Source: Burkholderia sp. S171 (GTDB lineage Bacteria; Pseudomonadota; Gammaproteobacteria; Burkholderiales; Burkholderiaceae). Taken from it: a DNA stretch of 64,000 nucleotides. Below are positions 43,901-52,157 of this stretch, piece after piece; position 1 is the stretch's first letter, and each line of letters starts with the position of its first letter. Under the pieces are notes generated by a model, which ran no database searches, was not told where the DNA came from, and saw only the letters and a program-made list of their open reading frames with translations. Location: the NCBI RefSeq assembly GCF_009766085.1, contig NZ_LMUF01000043.1, positions 239,938 to 303,937 on the forward strand. Direction: 5' to 3'. The translations under genes were made by a program, and so were the position numbers.

Positions 43901-44812
43901 ATGCCGGAAAAAGTAGCGGTTATAGGCGCCGGAACAATGGGGTCGGGAATCGCGAGTGTGTTTGCTGCTCATGGGTATTCCGTTGCCGTGTATTCGCGCA
44001 GCGAGCGCACCCTCGAAACATCCCGGTCGTTTATTGAGGCCGCATCGAAAGAACCGGTCACAATAAAGTACACCACGTCGCTCGAAGCGTGCCTCGACGG
44101 AGCCGCGCTCGTCAGCGAAAACATTGCAGAAGACATCAAGCTCAAGCAGGCCATTTTCACGCGCGCGGAAGGCCTCGTGTCGCCGGACTGCCTCCTGACT
44201 ACGAACACATCGAGTGTCCCGATCAGCGCCATTGCAGAGGGTCTGGTGTTCCCCGAGCGAGTGGTCGGCGTTCACTGGTTCAACCCCGCAACCCTCATGC
44301 CGCTGGTCGAGATTGTTCGTGGCGAACGCACGTCGGATGAAACCGTACGGCGCGCTCGTGCACTGTGCGGATATATCGGCAAGCAAACCATCGAGGTGAA
44401 TCAGGACATTCCTGGTTTCGTCGTGAACCGGCTCCAGTACGCAATCCTGCGCGAGGCGCTGTATCTGGTAGAGGAAGGGGTCGCTTCCATTGAAGACGTT
44501 GATCGTGCGGTCGAAACTACGCTCGCGCCGCGATGGGCCGCGTCAGGACCGTTGCAGCTCATGGACCTTGCCGGTCTGGATGTTGTGGAGAAGGTGTCGG
44601 GAATCCTGATGCCGTCACTGTGCCGAAGCACGGACATTCCCACCATTGTGCGGCGGCTCTGCGAGGAAGGTGCGCTGGGTATCAAGAGCGGTAGCGGCTT
44701 TTATAAGTGGACACCCGAAGGGATCAGCGCAGCTGTTCGAACGCGTGACGAAACCGTTCAACTGCTCACGAAAAAGGGCCGCTCCAAAGTGCGCGACACC
44801 GCTACCCAATGA
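43901..44812 (+). CDS. 3-hydroxyacyl-CoA dehydrogenase family protein
   Basis: In this 303-residue NAD-dependent dehydrogenase the Rossmann motif GAGTMG lies at 9-14, the catalytic His is H125 in VVGVHWFNPA with partner E137, and the dimerisation half begins PGFVVNRLQYAILREAL. It is single-domain like PaaH/HbdA or carnitine/gulonate dehydrogenases. ATG at 43901 follows AAGGACAGGT. Directly behind the lyase, it could oxidise a 3-hydroxyacyl-CoA made by the hydratase at 47129, or a free hydroxy acid. Confidence 0.85.
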   Translation: MPEKVAVIGAGTMGSGIASVFAAHGYSVAVYSRSERTLETSRSFIEAASKEPVTIKYTTSLEACLDGAALVSENIAEDIKLKQAIFTRAEGLVSPDCLLTTNTSSVPISAIAEGLVFPERVVGVHWFNPATLMPLVEIVRGERTSDETVRRARALCGYIGKQTIEVNQDIPGFVVNRLQYAILREALYLVEEGVASIEDVDRAVETTLAPRWAASGPLQLMDLAGLDVVEKVSGILMPSLCRSTDIPTIVRRLCEEGALGIKSGSGFYKWTPEGISAAVRTRDETVQLLTKKGRSKVRDTATQ

Positions 44813-44870
44813 TCGATGTGCTTCTGTGCCGGAGAAATTTCGCGGTGGAAATCATAGCCGGCACAGATGA

Positions 44871-45623
44871 TCAGGACTCGGTGTTATCGAGTGTAGAACG
44901 ACTGAAAAACGTGTGGCGCGAACCAGGATGAATGAATCGGGTAAAGGTGGTCACCGAACCGTTGACCCAGGTTTTGCGCGTGACCAGGAGGCATGGTTCG
45001 ATGCCAGGCACATCGAGCAATCCCGCCTCGACGGCGTTCGGCGCGATGGCCTGCATCTCGTGTTCAGCTTCCGTGGGTTGCGCGATCAGTTGGAGGTAGT
45101 CCGTGGTCGATTGCCGGGTGAAGTCCTGCTTCAGATAGTCGGGGGCAAAACCTGGCGCCACATACCGGTCCTCGATCTGGATGGCAACGTTATTGGCGCA
45201 GTAGACGAGCAGACTATGGAAGAGAGGGTCCCCGCGGCTGACGTTCATGCGGCCGGCTATTTCGGCCGTGGCCTTGATCCGCGAGAGATTGTGAACCCGG
45301 ATGCTGAGCGCTTGCCGGCGCCCGCGTATGTCGTCCGCAATGTTGTGAATGCGGATCAGCGTCGAGGCGGCCTTGGGGGCGGCAACAAACGTTCCTACGC
45401 CGTGTACCCGCTTTAGGACGCCGCTCGATGACAACTCTCTCAGCGCGCGGTTTACCGTCAGTCTAGATGTACCAAACGTGGTAACCAGTTCGTTCTCGCT
45501 GGGTATCTTCTCTCCCGGCCTATACGATCCGTCCGAGATGCCTGCCATAACGTGCCGCTTGATCTGTTCGTAGAGAGGTAGAGGTTGAGACTCAGCGGTG
45601 TTCTTTGGGGAAACTTGACGCAT
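44871..45623 (-). CDS. GntR-family regulator, HutC subfamily
   Basis: The protein has about 250 residues from the ATG at 45623, with GGA upstream; earlier in-frame codons at 45635 and 45683 are possible. The GntR HTH reads LYEQIKRHVMAGISDGSYRPGEKIPSENELVTTFGTSRLTVNRALRELSSSGVLKRVHGVGTFVA. The UTRA effector domain ends in TWVNGSVTTFTRFIHPGSRHTF, as in HutC, whose ligand is urocanate. A urocanate-like product of the lyase would be a logical inducer. It diverges from the CoA-transferase gene, with the 18-bp operator in between. Confidence 0.87.
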   Translation of the reverse strand: MRQVSPKNTAESQPLPLYEQIKRHVMAGISDGSYRPGEKIPSENELVTTFGTSRLTVNRALRELSSSGVLKRVHGVGTFVAAPKAASTLIRIHNIADDIRGRRQALSIRVHNLSRIKATAEIAGRMNVSRGDPLFHSLLVYCANNVAIQIEDRYVAPGFAPDYLKQDFTRQSTTDYLQLIAQPTEAEHEMQAIAPNAVEAGLLDVPGIEPCLLVTRKTWVNGSVTTFTRFIHPGSRHTFFSRSTLDNTES

Positions 45624-45745
45624 GGTTGATTCCATCGCAGCAAAGTCGCGACAACGGGTTAAAGGCGGAGATCCAAGTCGCATACCGGATCTGGAGTCAA
45701 ACAATCATAGCATTCATGTATTCCTCGAAGTATTCCCCGAAGTAG

Positions 45746-45825
45746 ACATGTAAAGCACGCGAGTGCACGTCGTGCCGGGTCTTCGCTGGTCAATATTGAA
45801 ACGCTTGTACTTGTCTTTACATGTA
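45746..45825. promoter_or_regulatory. 18-bp GntR operator and half-site between divergent genes
   Basis: TACTTGTCTTTACATGTA (45808-45825) is the exact reverse complement of 38576-38593. A partial copy ACATGTAAAG lies at 45746-45755, nearer the GntR gene. Together they would let the GntR protein control itself and the CoA-transferase operon. Confidence 0.75.
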
Positions 45826-45906
45826 ATTAAGATCAATGCACATGAATGCATCACTCCATTGATTGACGATGTGTGCATCCTTACTTATCAACTACCGGTG
45901 GTCCTT

Positions 45907-47082
45907 ATGAAAAGTGCGTTCGAAACATTGTCGAAAGACGCTGCCCGGTCTGGTCCGCTCGCGGGCATCAAGGTCGTGGATTTCACGCGGGTGTTATCGG
46001 GTCCCTTCGCAACGGCTTTGATGGCCGACCTTGGCGCGGAGGTCATCAAGATCGAGTCGCCTCAAGGCGATGATTACCGGCATGTCGGCCCCTTTGTCGA
46101 CGGTTCGAGCGCCTTGTTCATGTTTGCAAATCGTGGCAAGAAGAGCGTCGTGCTCGACCTCAAGAACCCGGACGATCTGGCCCAGGCACTGATGCTGGTT
46201 GAAGGAGCGGATGTCGTCGTAGAAAACTTCCGCCCCGGCGTCGCAAGCAAACTCGGCATTGGCCATGAGGCGCTTCGCGAGAAACATAAAGGCTTAATCT
46301 ACGCGAGCATCTCGGGTTTCGGACAACGCAGCGCCTTCTCGAACAAGCCTGCCTACGATCTCGTCGTACAGGCAGCCACGGGCCTGATGTCGATCAATGG
46401 CACGAGCGACGGTCCGCCGCTCATTGTCGGCGAGGCTTTCGGTGATCTCTCCGCCGGCTTGTTTGCGTCGTGGGCGGTCCTGGCGGCCCTCGTCCAGCGC
46501 AACGCAACCGGCGAGGGCTGTTACATCGATGTCGCCATGTTCGACACGCTTCTCGCGTTGATGCCCACGGCTGCCTGCAGCTACATCGCGACAGGTTTGA
46601 CGCCACAACGCGTTGGAAACCGACATCCGCTTTCAGCGCCGTTTGGCGCGTTCGCAGCACGCGACGGGACGTTCATCATCGCAGTCCTGAACAACCGCTT
46701 GTTCGAAACGCTGGCCAAACTGATCGGCCGACCTGACCTGATCGATGATCCGCGTTACGCCTCGGACGAGCTTCGTGCCGCCAATGAGCCCGGGTTGAGG
46801 GAGGCCATTGAAACGTGGTCCCGTTCAGAAAATGTCTCCGTGGTCCTGGAAGCGCTTGGCGCCGCAGGAATACCTTGCGCGCCGATAGAGGATGTCGCCA
46901 GCGCCGTGGATAGCGAGCAGACAAGAGATAGAACGCTTTTCCGCGCTGGCAACATGGGTGATGTGAACTTGAGGCTGCCCGAGCAGCCCGTGCACTTTTC
47001 GACCATGGAGCGGGGCGCACGCGTCACCGTTCCCACGCTCGGCGAGCACACGGATCAGTTCAAAAGTCAGGCCGGGAAGTAA
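45907..47082 (+). CDS. CaiB/BaiF-type (family III) CoA-transferase
   Basis: This 391-residue enzyme moves CoA between carboxylic acids through an aspartyl intermediate; D151 in NKPAYDLVVQAATG is that residue. GPLAGIKVVDFTRVLSGPFATALMADLGAEVIKIE is the family N-terminus and VENFRPGVASKLGIG is also conserved. ATG at 45907 was chosen over upstream in-frame codons that lie in the operator. Family III enzymes include the carnitine/gamma-butyrobetaine transferase CaiB. Here it should activate the acid left after trimethylamine release. Confidence 0.88.
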   Translation: MKSAFETLSKDAARSGPLAGIKVVDFTRVLSGPFATALMADLGAEVIKIESPQGDDYRHVGPFVDGSSALFMFANRGKKSVVLDLKNPDDLAQALMLVEGADVVVENFRPGVASKLGIGHEALREKHKGLIYASISGFGQRSAFSNKPAYDLVVQAATGLMSINGTSDGPPLIVGEAFGDLSAGLFASWAVLAALVQRNATGEGCYIDVAMFDTLLALMPTAACSYIATGLTPQRVGNRHPLSAPFGAFAARDGTFIIAVLNNRLFETLAKLIGRPDLIDDPRYASDELRAANEPGLREAIETWSRSENVSVVLEALGAAGIPCAPIEDVASAVDSEQTRDRTLFRAGNMGDVNLRLPEQPVHFSTMERGARVTVPTLGEHTDQFKSQAGK

Positions 47083-47128
47083 ACGTTGCCGAGTCTATGC
47101 AAGTCAATACGGAGCATCGAAGAGAATT

Positions 47129-47914
47129 ATGGATGACCTCGTTCTGCTGGACATTGAAGTGCCGCTTGCGATCATCACGATCAACAGGAAAGACGCGGCC
47201 AACGCGCTTAGCGCAGAGGTTCGTCAACAACTTTCGGGCGCGCTGAAAATCGTTCGGAGCACACCATCGGTGCGGGCGTTGATCCTGACCGCCGCCGGCG
47301 AAAAGGTTTTCGCAGCAGGTTCTGATATCAAGGACATGGTGGATATGAACGGGCAGGAGTCGATCGCGTTGTCTGAATCTATCCTGCGGTTGAACAACCA
47401 GTTCGCTTCCCTCGATATCCCGGTTATTTGTGCCATTAACGGGTGGTGTCTTGGCGGTGGCCTGGAGCTTGCACTCGCATGCGACATTCGCATAGCCGCA
47501 GATCATGCACGGTTCGGGTTTCCTGAGCCCAAGCTCGGCATAATGACGGGCGCCGGCGGCGTCCCGCGGTTGCTGAGGACCGTGGGCGGCGGGGTCGCGC
47601 GCCATATGTTACTCACGGGCGAAATACTCGATGCGCGCCGGGCATACGACATTGGTCTTGTGACCCGCGTTGTCACCATGCCCGGGTTGCTGAATGAAGC
47701 CAAGGCAATGGGTTTGCGCATTGCGGCTCTGGGTCCCACGGCGCTTGCGCAAATCAAACGTACCGTTTCTTTTGCCGAGAGTGCCGATTTGACAGGCGGC
47801 ATTGAAGCAGAAACGCAGGCCTGCGCAGTTTGCTTCGCCAGCCCGGAGAAGCGCGAGGGCATGGCCGCTTTTATAGAAAAGAGAAAACCGGATTTCGCGG
47901 CTGCGGCAATATAG
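47129..47914 (+). CDS. Enoyl-CoA hydratase/isomerase family protein
   Basis: In this 261-residue crotonase-fold protein both hydratase glutamates are present: E113 in GGGLELALACD and E133 in FGFPEPKLG, with oxyanion residues near AAGSDIKDM and GWCLGGG. It is a true hydratase candidate, not only an isomerase. It follows the CoA-transferase by 46 bases. With the transferase and the dehydrogenase it makes a three-step CoA route for an acrylate-type side chain. Confidence 0.88.
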   Translation: MDDLVLLDIEVPLAIITINRKDAANALSAEVRQQLSGALKIVRSTPSVRALILTAAGEKVFAAGSDIKDMVDMNGQESIALSESILRLNNQFASLDIPVICAINGWCLGGGLELALACDIRIAADHARFGFPEPKLGIMTGAGGVPRLLRTVGGGVARHMLLTGEILDARRAYDIGLVTRVVTMPGLLNEAKAMGLRIAALGPTALAQIKRTVSFAESADLTGGIEAETQACAVCFASPEKREGMAAFIEKRKPDFAAAAI

Positions 47915-47931
47915 CGATAGATCGGTAGCAG

Positions 47932-47958
47932 GGCTCGGTTTCGAGCCTTGATGCTTTT
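47932..47958 (+). terminator. Weak hairpin terminator
   Basis: GGCTCG/CGAGCC (47932-47937 with 47942-47947) with a GTTT loop is followed, six bases on, by TTTTT. It probably ends or attenuates the CoA operon before the porin gene. Confidence 0.5.
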
Positions 47959-48066
47959 TATTCGATTAGTCATCCAAATTATATGAGCAGTCAATTCTAA
48001 CCGACATCTGCACGCCTTGATCCCCATCAATCGCCTACGTCGACACTGTAACCACTCGAGAAAATC

Positions 48067-49236
48067 ATGAAAAAATCATTGTTCGCATTGGGAGTTTTAG
48101 GCTCGTTCGCTGGATTGGCGCACGCTCAAAGCAGCGTGACGTTATACGGGATTATCGATGAAGGGCTCAACTACACCAATAACGTAGACGGCCACAATCT
48201 CTTCGCGTTATCGAGTGGCGACGTGCAGGGCTCCCGCTGGGGCCTGAAGGGAACGGAGGATCTGGGCGGCGGCTTGTCCGCTCTGTTTCAGCTGGAAGCA
48301 GGATTCAACGTCAATAACGGCAAGCTGGGCCCTGAAGATCAGCAGTTTGGCCGGCAGGCGTTCGTCGGTGTGTCGAGCACCACGTTCGGTACGCTTACGC
48401 TTGGGCGTCAATATGATTCCCTGGTCGACTATCTTGCACCGCTGACCGTCAACGGCAACTGGGGTGGGGCGATGTTCTCGCACCCCTATGACAACGACAA
48501 CACCGACAACACCTTCCGCATCAACAACGCGGTCAAATACGCCAGCATCGATTACGCCGGATTCACGTTTGGCGGCGCATACGCGTTCAGCAATTCGTCG
48601 AGCTTTGCTGTCAACCGGGCTCAAAGCATGGGGGTGCAATACGTTCGTGGACCGCTTTCCGTTGCAGCGGCTTATCTCAACGTCGACAGCCCGAACGAAG
48701 GGTCGGCCGGTGCGGTTGCCAATCTGGGCGCAAGCGGCGCTGACGGAAGCTGGAGCGCGGCGCGCCAGCGCGTATTTGGCGTGGGCGTCAACTACACGAT
48801 TGCCGCGGCGACGCTGGGCATTGTCTACACCAACACGAACTTGTCCCAGCCTACTGGAACGCTGTACGCGAACCTCATGGCCAGTCCGGTATCCGGCGCG
48901 GCATCGTCGATCAAGTTCAACAACGTAGAGGCTAGCCTCAAGTACCAGTTCACGCCGGCTTTCTTCGTTGGCGGGATGTACACCTATACGCGAATGACCT
49001 TTGATGGGAGCTCAGGTTCAAGTGGCAAATCCCAATATCATCAATTCGGCCTGATGGCCGACTACAACCTGTCAAAACGAACTGACGTCTACGTGCAGGG
49101 CACCTATGTCATGGTTGGCGGCGCTTCGGGGGTGGCGGGTACGGGACTGGAGTTCGCGGGCAACCCGGACAGCGCAGATCGCTCGTCGACCAACAAGCAG
49201 GTCATGGCACGCGTCGCTATCCAGCACCAGTTTTGA
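48067..49236 (+). CDS. Gram-negative porin (OmpC-like, Burkholderia type)
   Basis: This 389-residue outer-membrane protein has signal peptide MKKSLFALGVLGSFAGLAHA, then QSSVTLYGIIDEGLNYTNN, the hallmark of beta-proteobacterial trimeric porins. It contains SRWGLKGTEDLGGGLSALFQLE and GRQAFVGVSSTTFGTLTLGRQ, and ends in an aromatic residue (HQF) for Bam recognition. Its location between the CoA genes and a GntR gene suggests substrate entry for the betaine pathway. Confidence 0.92.
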   Translation: MKKSLFALGVLGSFAGLAHAQSSVTLYGIIDEGLNYTNNVDGHNLFALSSGDVQGSRWGLKGTEDLGGGLSALFQLEAGFNVNNGKLGPEDQQFGRQAFVGVSSTTFGTLTLGRQYDSLVDYLAPLTVNGNWGGAMFSHPYDNDNTDNTFRINNAVKYASIDYAGFTFGGAYAFSNSSSFAVNRAQSMGVQYVRGPLSVAAAYLNVDSPNEGSAGAVANLGASGADGSWSAARQRVFGVGVNYTIAAATLGIVYTNTNLSQPTGTLYANLMASPVSGAASSIKFNNVEASLKYQFTPAFFVGGMYTYTRMTFDGSSGSSGKSQYHQFGLMADYNLSKRTDVYVQGTYVMVGGASGVAGTGLEFAGNPDSADRSSTNKQVMARVAIQHQF

Positions 49237-49284
49237 GCGTGCTCTTCAAACGCCTGGCTGCGTAGGGACAGCGAATTCAGTGAT

Positions 49285-49986
49285 ATGTCAAAACCAACGC
49301 TGCCCTATGAGCAGGTGAAGCGCTACATCCTGAAGTGCATTGCAGACGGTATATGGAAGCGTGGCGAGCTGACTTCGTCGGAGCATGATCTGGTCAGGCA
49401 GTTCGGCGTGGCACGCATGACGGTTTCAAGGGCTTTGGACGAACTCGCGAGAGAGCGCATTCTCACGCGGGTGAAAGGGATAGGCACGTTCGTGTCCGTT
49501 CCGATCCCCGAGACGACGCGGGTCGAGATTCGCGATATCAAGAGCGAGATCTTGGCGCGGGGGCATCGCCACAGGACGGAGGTGCTGGATATAGGGGCGA
49601 GCGATGATCCCGACGCGCATGCTGACTTGCAATTGTCGTCGCCCGGTGAAGGCGGCCGGGCGTTCCGTTCAAGAGTTGTTCATTTCGAGAATGACGTGCC
49701 GCTTCAGGTCGAAGACCGGCACGTCGATCCGATCCTCTTTCCAAACTATCCTGACCAGGATTTCAAGCACAAGACGCCCGGTGAATATCTCGCGCGTTGC
49801 ATGTCGCTCCAGCATACGGGCTTTCAACTATCTTCGCGTCTGCCTGACGATTCCGTACGACGACTCCTTCGCATGGAGGTAGGCGAGCCATGCCTGACCG
49901 TGCGATACCAAGCCAGCGCGATGGGCTGCACCGCGACCGTGGCGACGTTGTGGCATCCGGGGTCAAGATTTTCTCTTTCCGGCTAG
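49285..49986 (+). CDS. GntR-family regulator, HutC subfamily (second copy)
   Basis: In this 233-residue protein the HTH reads LPYEQVKRYILKCIADGIWKRGELTSSEHDLVRQFGVARMTVSRALDELARERILTRVKGIGTFVS. The UTRA domain ends in CTATVATLWHPGSRFSL, parallel to the regulator at 44871. Two HutC-like proteins in one cluster point to two related inducers or to hierarchical control. It lies 48 bases after the porin gene and is probably cotranscribed. Confidence 0.86.
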   Translation: MSKPTLPYEQVKRYILKCIADGIWKRGELTSSEHDLVRQFGVARMTVSRALDELARERILTRVKGIGTFVSVPIPETTRVEIRDIKSEILARGHRHRTEVLDIGASDDPDAHADLQLSSPGEGGRAFRSRVVHFENDVPLQVEDRHVDPILFPNYPDQDFKHKTPGEYLARCMSLQHTGFQLSSRLPDDSVRRLLRMEVGEPCLTVRYQASAMGCTATVATLWHPGSRFSLSG

Positions 49987-50454
49987 CGCGATTTCACAAG
50001 GCGGCGGGACCTCAGTCGACGACGGTCAATCTCACAAGCCCGTCGCGATAGTCATCCCCCACCGCTTGACCGTCATTCTCGTCTTTACAGAACAACGCAT
50101 ATACAAAGCTGAAATCGATAGAGCGACACTCCGAGCCCAAGACTACATTAGCGCGCTGTCACAGTGCGCGCGTCGGGGGGAAGAATGATCGTGGCTCAAT
50201 ACCTGCTCGCCACCGACGACCCGCAGGTCATCGGGTGTTGACCCCTGTATCGGCGAACTGAACTGAGGCAGGCACGAGCGCCATGACCAAACCTGGCGTA
50301 GCGATGTAACCGCTTTCGACCGCCGGCCAGCTCTCTCAATTAACGGGCGCCGTGAAATACCTAAAACAGATCTACGCTCGGAACAACGGTGCAGGTAGCG
50401 CCTTGCCGATTGCATGTCCTGAGCCCGGCACCCTACTAGAAGGATTAAAAAATC
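49987..50454. other. Intergenic region with GntR half-site
   Basis: About 470 bases contain GTCTTTACA at 50091-50099, nine bases of the 18-bp operator. A stretch around 50180-50240 translates into short peptide-like pieces interrupted by stops and could be decayed coding sequence, but no family is recognisable. AAGGAT before 50455 is the RBS of the next gene. Confidence 0.4.
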
Positions 50455-51672
50455 ATGAACGCACCCTCTGAAGTTCCAGCAGCATCACGGCTGCATGCTG
50501 CGTTGGCCGCCCTGCCGGGGTTGGCACATGAAATAGGCGAGGATGCCGCACAGCGCGAGGCACGGCGCGAATTGCCGTTCGATGGTTTCGCGCTGTTTCG
50601 CAAGTCCGGCCTGGGGTTGTTGCGACTCCCGGTCGAATGGGGCGGCCTCGGTGGTTCGCTGGAAGATCTCTTTCATGTGATCGCCACCCTCGCTGCCGAG
50701 GAATCGAACGTAGCCCATGCATTGCGCATCCATTTCGACCTGACCGAATCACTCCTTCTGTCACCGCGTTCAGCGTTCAACGACACGCAGATCCAGCGCT
50801 TGCAGGAGGGAGCAATATTTGGGGGCGCTTCAACCGAGCGCGGCACGTCGAGGCCGGGCGAAATCGGCACGATATTACGACGTGACGGCGACAACTACCG
50901 CGTGACGGGCAAGAAGTACTACTCGACCGGGACGGCATTTTCCGACTATGCGCGCATCAACGTGCAGGATGAAACGGGCAACAACGTGGTTGCCGTCGTT
51001 CCTGTCACACGAGAGGGTATCCAGGTACTGGATGACTGGGACGGTATGGGCCAGCGAATGACTGCCAGTGGCAGCCTGGTGCTCGACAACGTGCAAGTCT
51101 TTGCGAGCGAAGTTGCACCGCGCGGCAATGCGACCCTGGCAGGGCGGCATGGCGGGGCACTGCGGCAACTTCACCTTGTTGCGGTTGCCGCGGGCATCGT
51201 CCGCAACATTCTTGCGGATGCTGAACACTACGTGCTCAAGCATGGGCGGCCGGTGCTTCACAGCCCGGCGGCATCAGCGCGTGAGGATCATTTCATCCAG
51301 CAGGTGGTGGGCGATCTTGCGGCACACAGTCACGCTATTGATGCGTTGGTCGATCAGAATGCGCGCGTACTGGACCGCTCGGCCAATGCAATTCGAGCCC
51401 AGGCTGACAACGCTGAGGAACTGGTGTTGCAGGGCGCGCTAGCTACGGCCAAGACACAGTTAGTGGTGAGCAAGCTGGCGTTGCATGCGGGAGAACGTTT
51501 GTTCGAGGCGGGCGGTGCGTCGGCCACGTCGCGTGTGCATAACTTCGATCGCCACTGGCGCAACTTGCGCACGATCTTCAGCCACAACCCGCTGCTGCAC
51601 AAGGCGCGGGTCATCGGGGGCTATCAGTTGAACGGCGACACCACGCATCTGACCGAAGGCCGCGTGTTCTGA
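50455..51672 (+). CDS. Acyl-CoA dehydrogenase-fold flavoprotein, DszC/SfnB-like
   Basis: This 405-residue protein begins with the helical segment GFALFRKSGLGLLRLPVEWGGLGGSLEDLFHVIATLAAEESNVAHALRIHF. The beta-domain substrate-side segment STERGTSRPGEIGTILRRDGDNYRVTGKKYYSTGTAFSDY follows, and the C-terminus NFDRHWRNLRTIFSHNPLLHKARVIGGYQLNG is typical of class D flavin monooxygenases such as DszC rather than of true acyl-CoA dehydrogenases. These use reduced flavin from a partner reductase to oxidise sulfur or nitrogen compounds. A role on a thione such as thiourocanate is possible but speculative. Confidence 0.82.
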   Translation: MNAPSEVPAASRLHAALAALPGLAHEIGEDAAQREARRELPFDGFALFRKSGLGLLRLPVEWGGLGGSLEDLFHVIATLAAEESNVAHALRIHFDLTESLLLSPRSAFNDTQIQRLQEGAIFGGASTERGTSRPGEIGTILRRDGDNYRVTGKKYYSTGTAFSDYARINVQDETGNNVVAVVPVTREGIQVLDDWDGMGQRMTASGSLVLDNVQVFASEVAPRGNATLAGRHGGALRQLHLVAVAAGIVRNILADAEHYVLKHGRPVLHSPAASAREDHFIQQVVGDLAAHSHAIDALVDQNARVLDRSANAIRAQADNAEELVLQGALATAKTQLVVSKLALHAGERLFEAGGASATSRVHNFDRHWRNLRTIFSHNPLLHKARVIGGYQLNGDTTHLTEGRVF

Positions 51673-51745
51673 AGATTCAAGGCGACCCCGTTTCGATGAA
51701 GCGGAGTCGCTCGATTTGTCTCTCTTTTGTGAGGGTTTTAAAATC

Positions 51746-52088
51746 GTGAGCCAAGACCTTTTACTGCTGCTGGAGCCGGGTTTCACCGATCCGAAATATC
51801 CTGGCGAGCGTTTCATCTGCCCGGACGGCGCACCTATCGAGGGCCTGCTGGCCAGCGATCCGTCGAAAACCTCGCGCCTCGATATTCATCGCCTTCCGTT
51901 TGCGCGCCCTCGCGAGGCGGTCGTCGCTGCGCTCGACGAGGACCACCAGAGCTTGCCTGTGCTGATTCTCGGCGACGAACATCCGGTGCACCGACGCACA
52001 CACGCTCGGCAACAAACGCTTCGTAACTGACACGCGTCGCATCCTGGATCTGCTCGCCGAGCGCCACGATTTCCCCAAGGTCCATTGA
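51746..52088 (+). pseudogene. DUF3088 gene, apparently frameshifted
   Basis: From GTG at 51746 the frame gives VSQDLLLLLEPGFTDPKYPGERFICPDGAPIEGLLAS and HQSLPVLILGDEHP, which match DUF3088, but it runs to a stop at 52028-52030. The expected C-terminus GNKRFVTDTRRILDLLAERHDFPKVH is encoded in the +1 frame, ending at 52086-52088. A one-base shift near 51975-52000 would restore a roughly 114-residue protein. This is either a real mutation or a sequencing error; the function of the family is unknown. Confidence 0.72.
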
Positions 52089-52157
52089 TGAACCGGGAAC
52101 CGGCCGGCAGCGTTGGCATATCGCTATAAGCATCCGTGGCGCCCAGGACCCATCGCC

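Noticed and set aside
50143..50415. 90-codon minus-strand frame in the gap before the DszC-like gene
   Set aside because: Low-information Arg/Ser-rich translation, no RBS and no neighbour relation.
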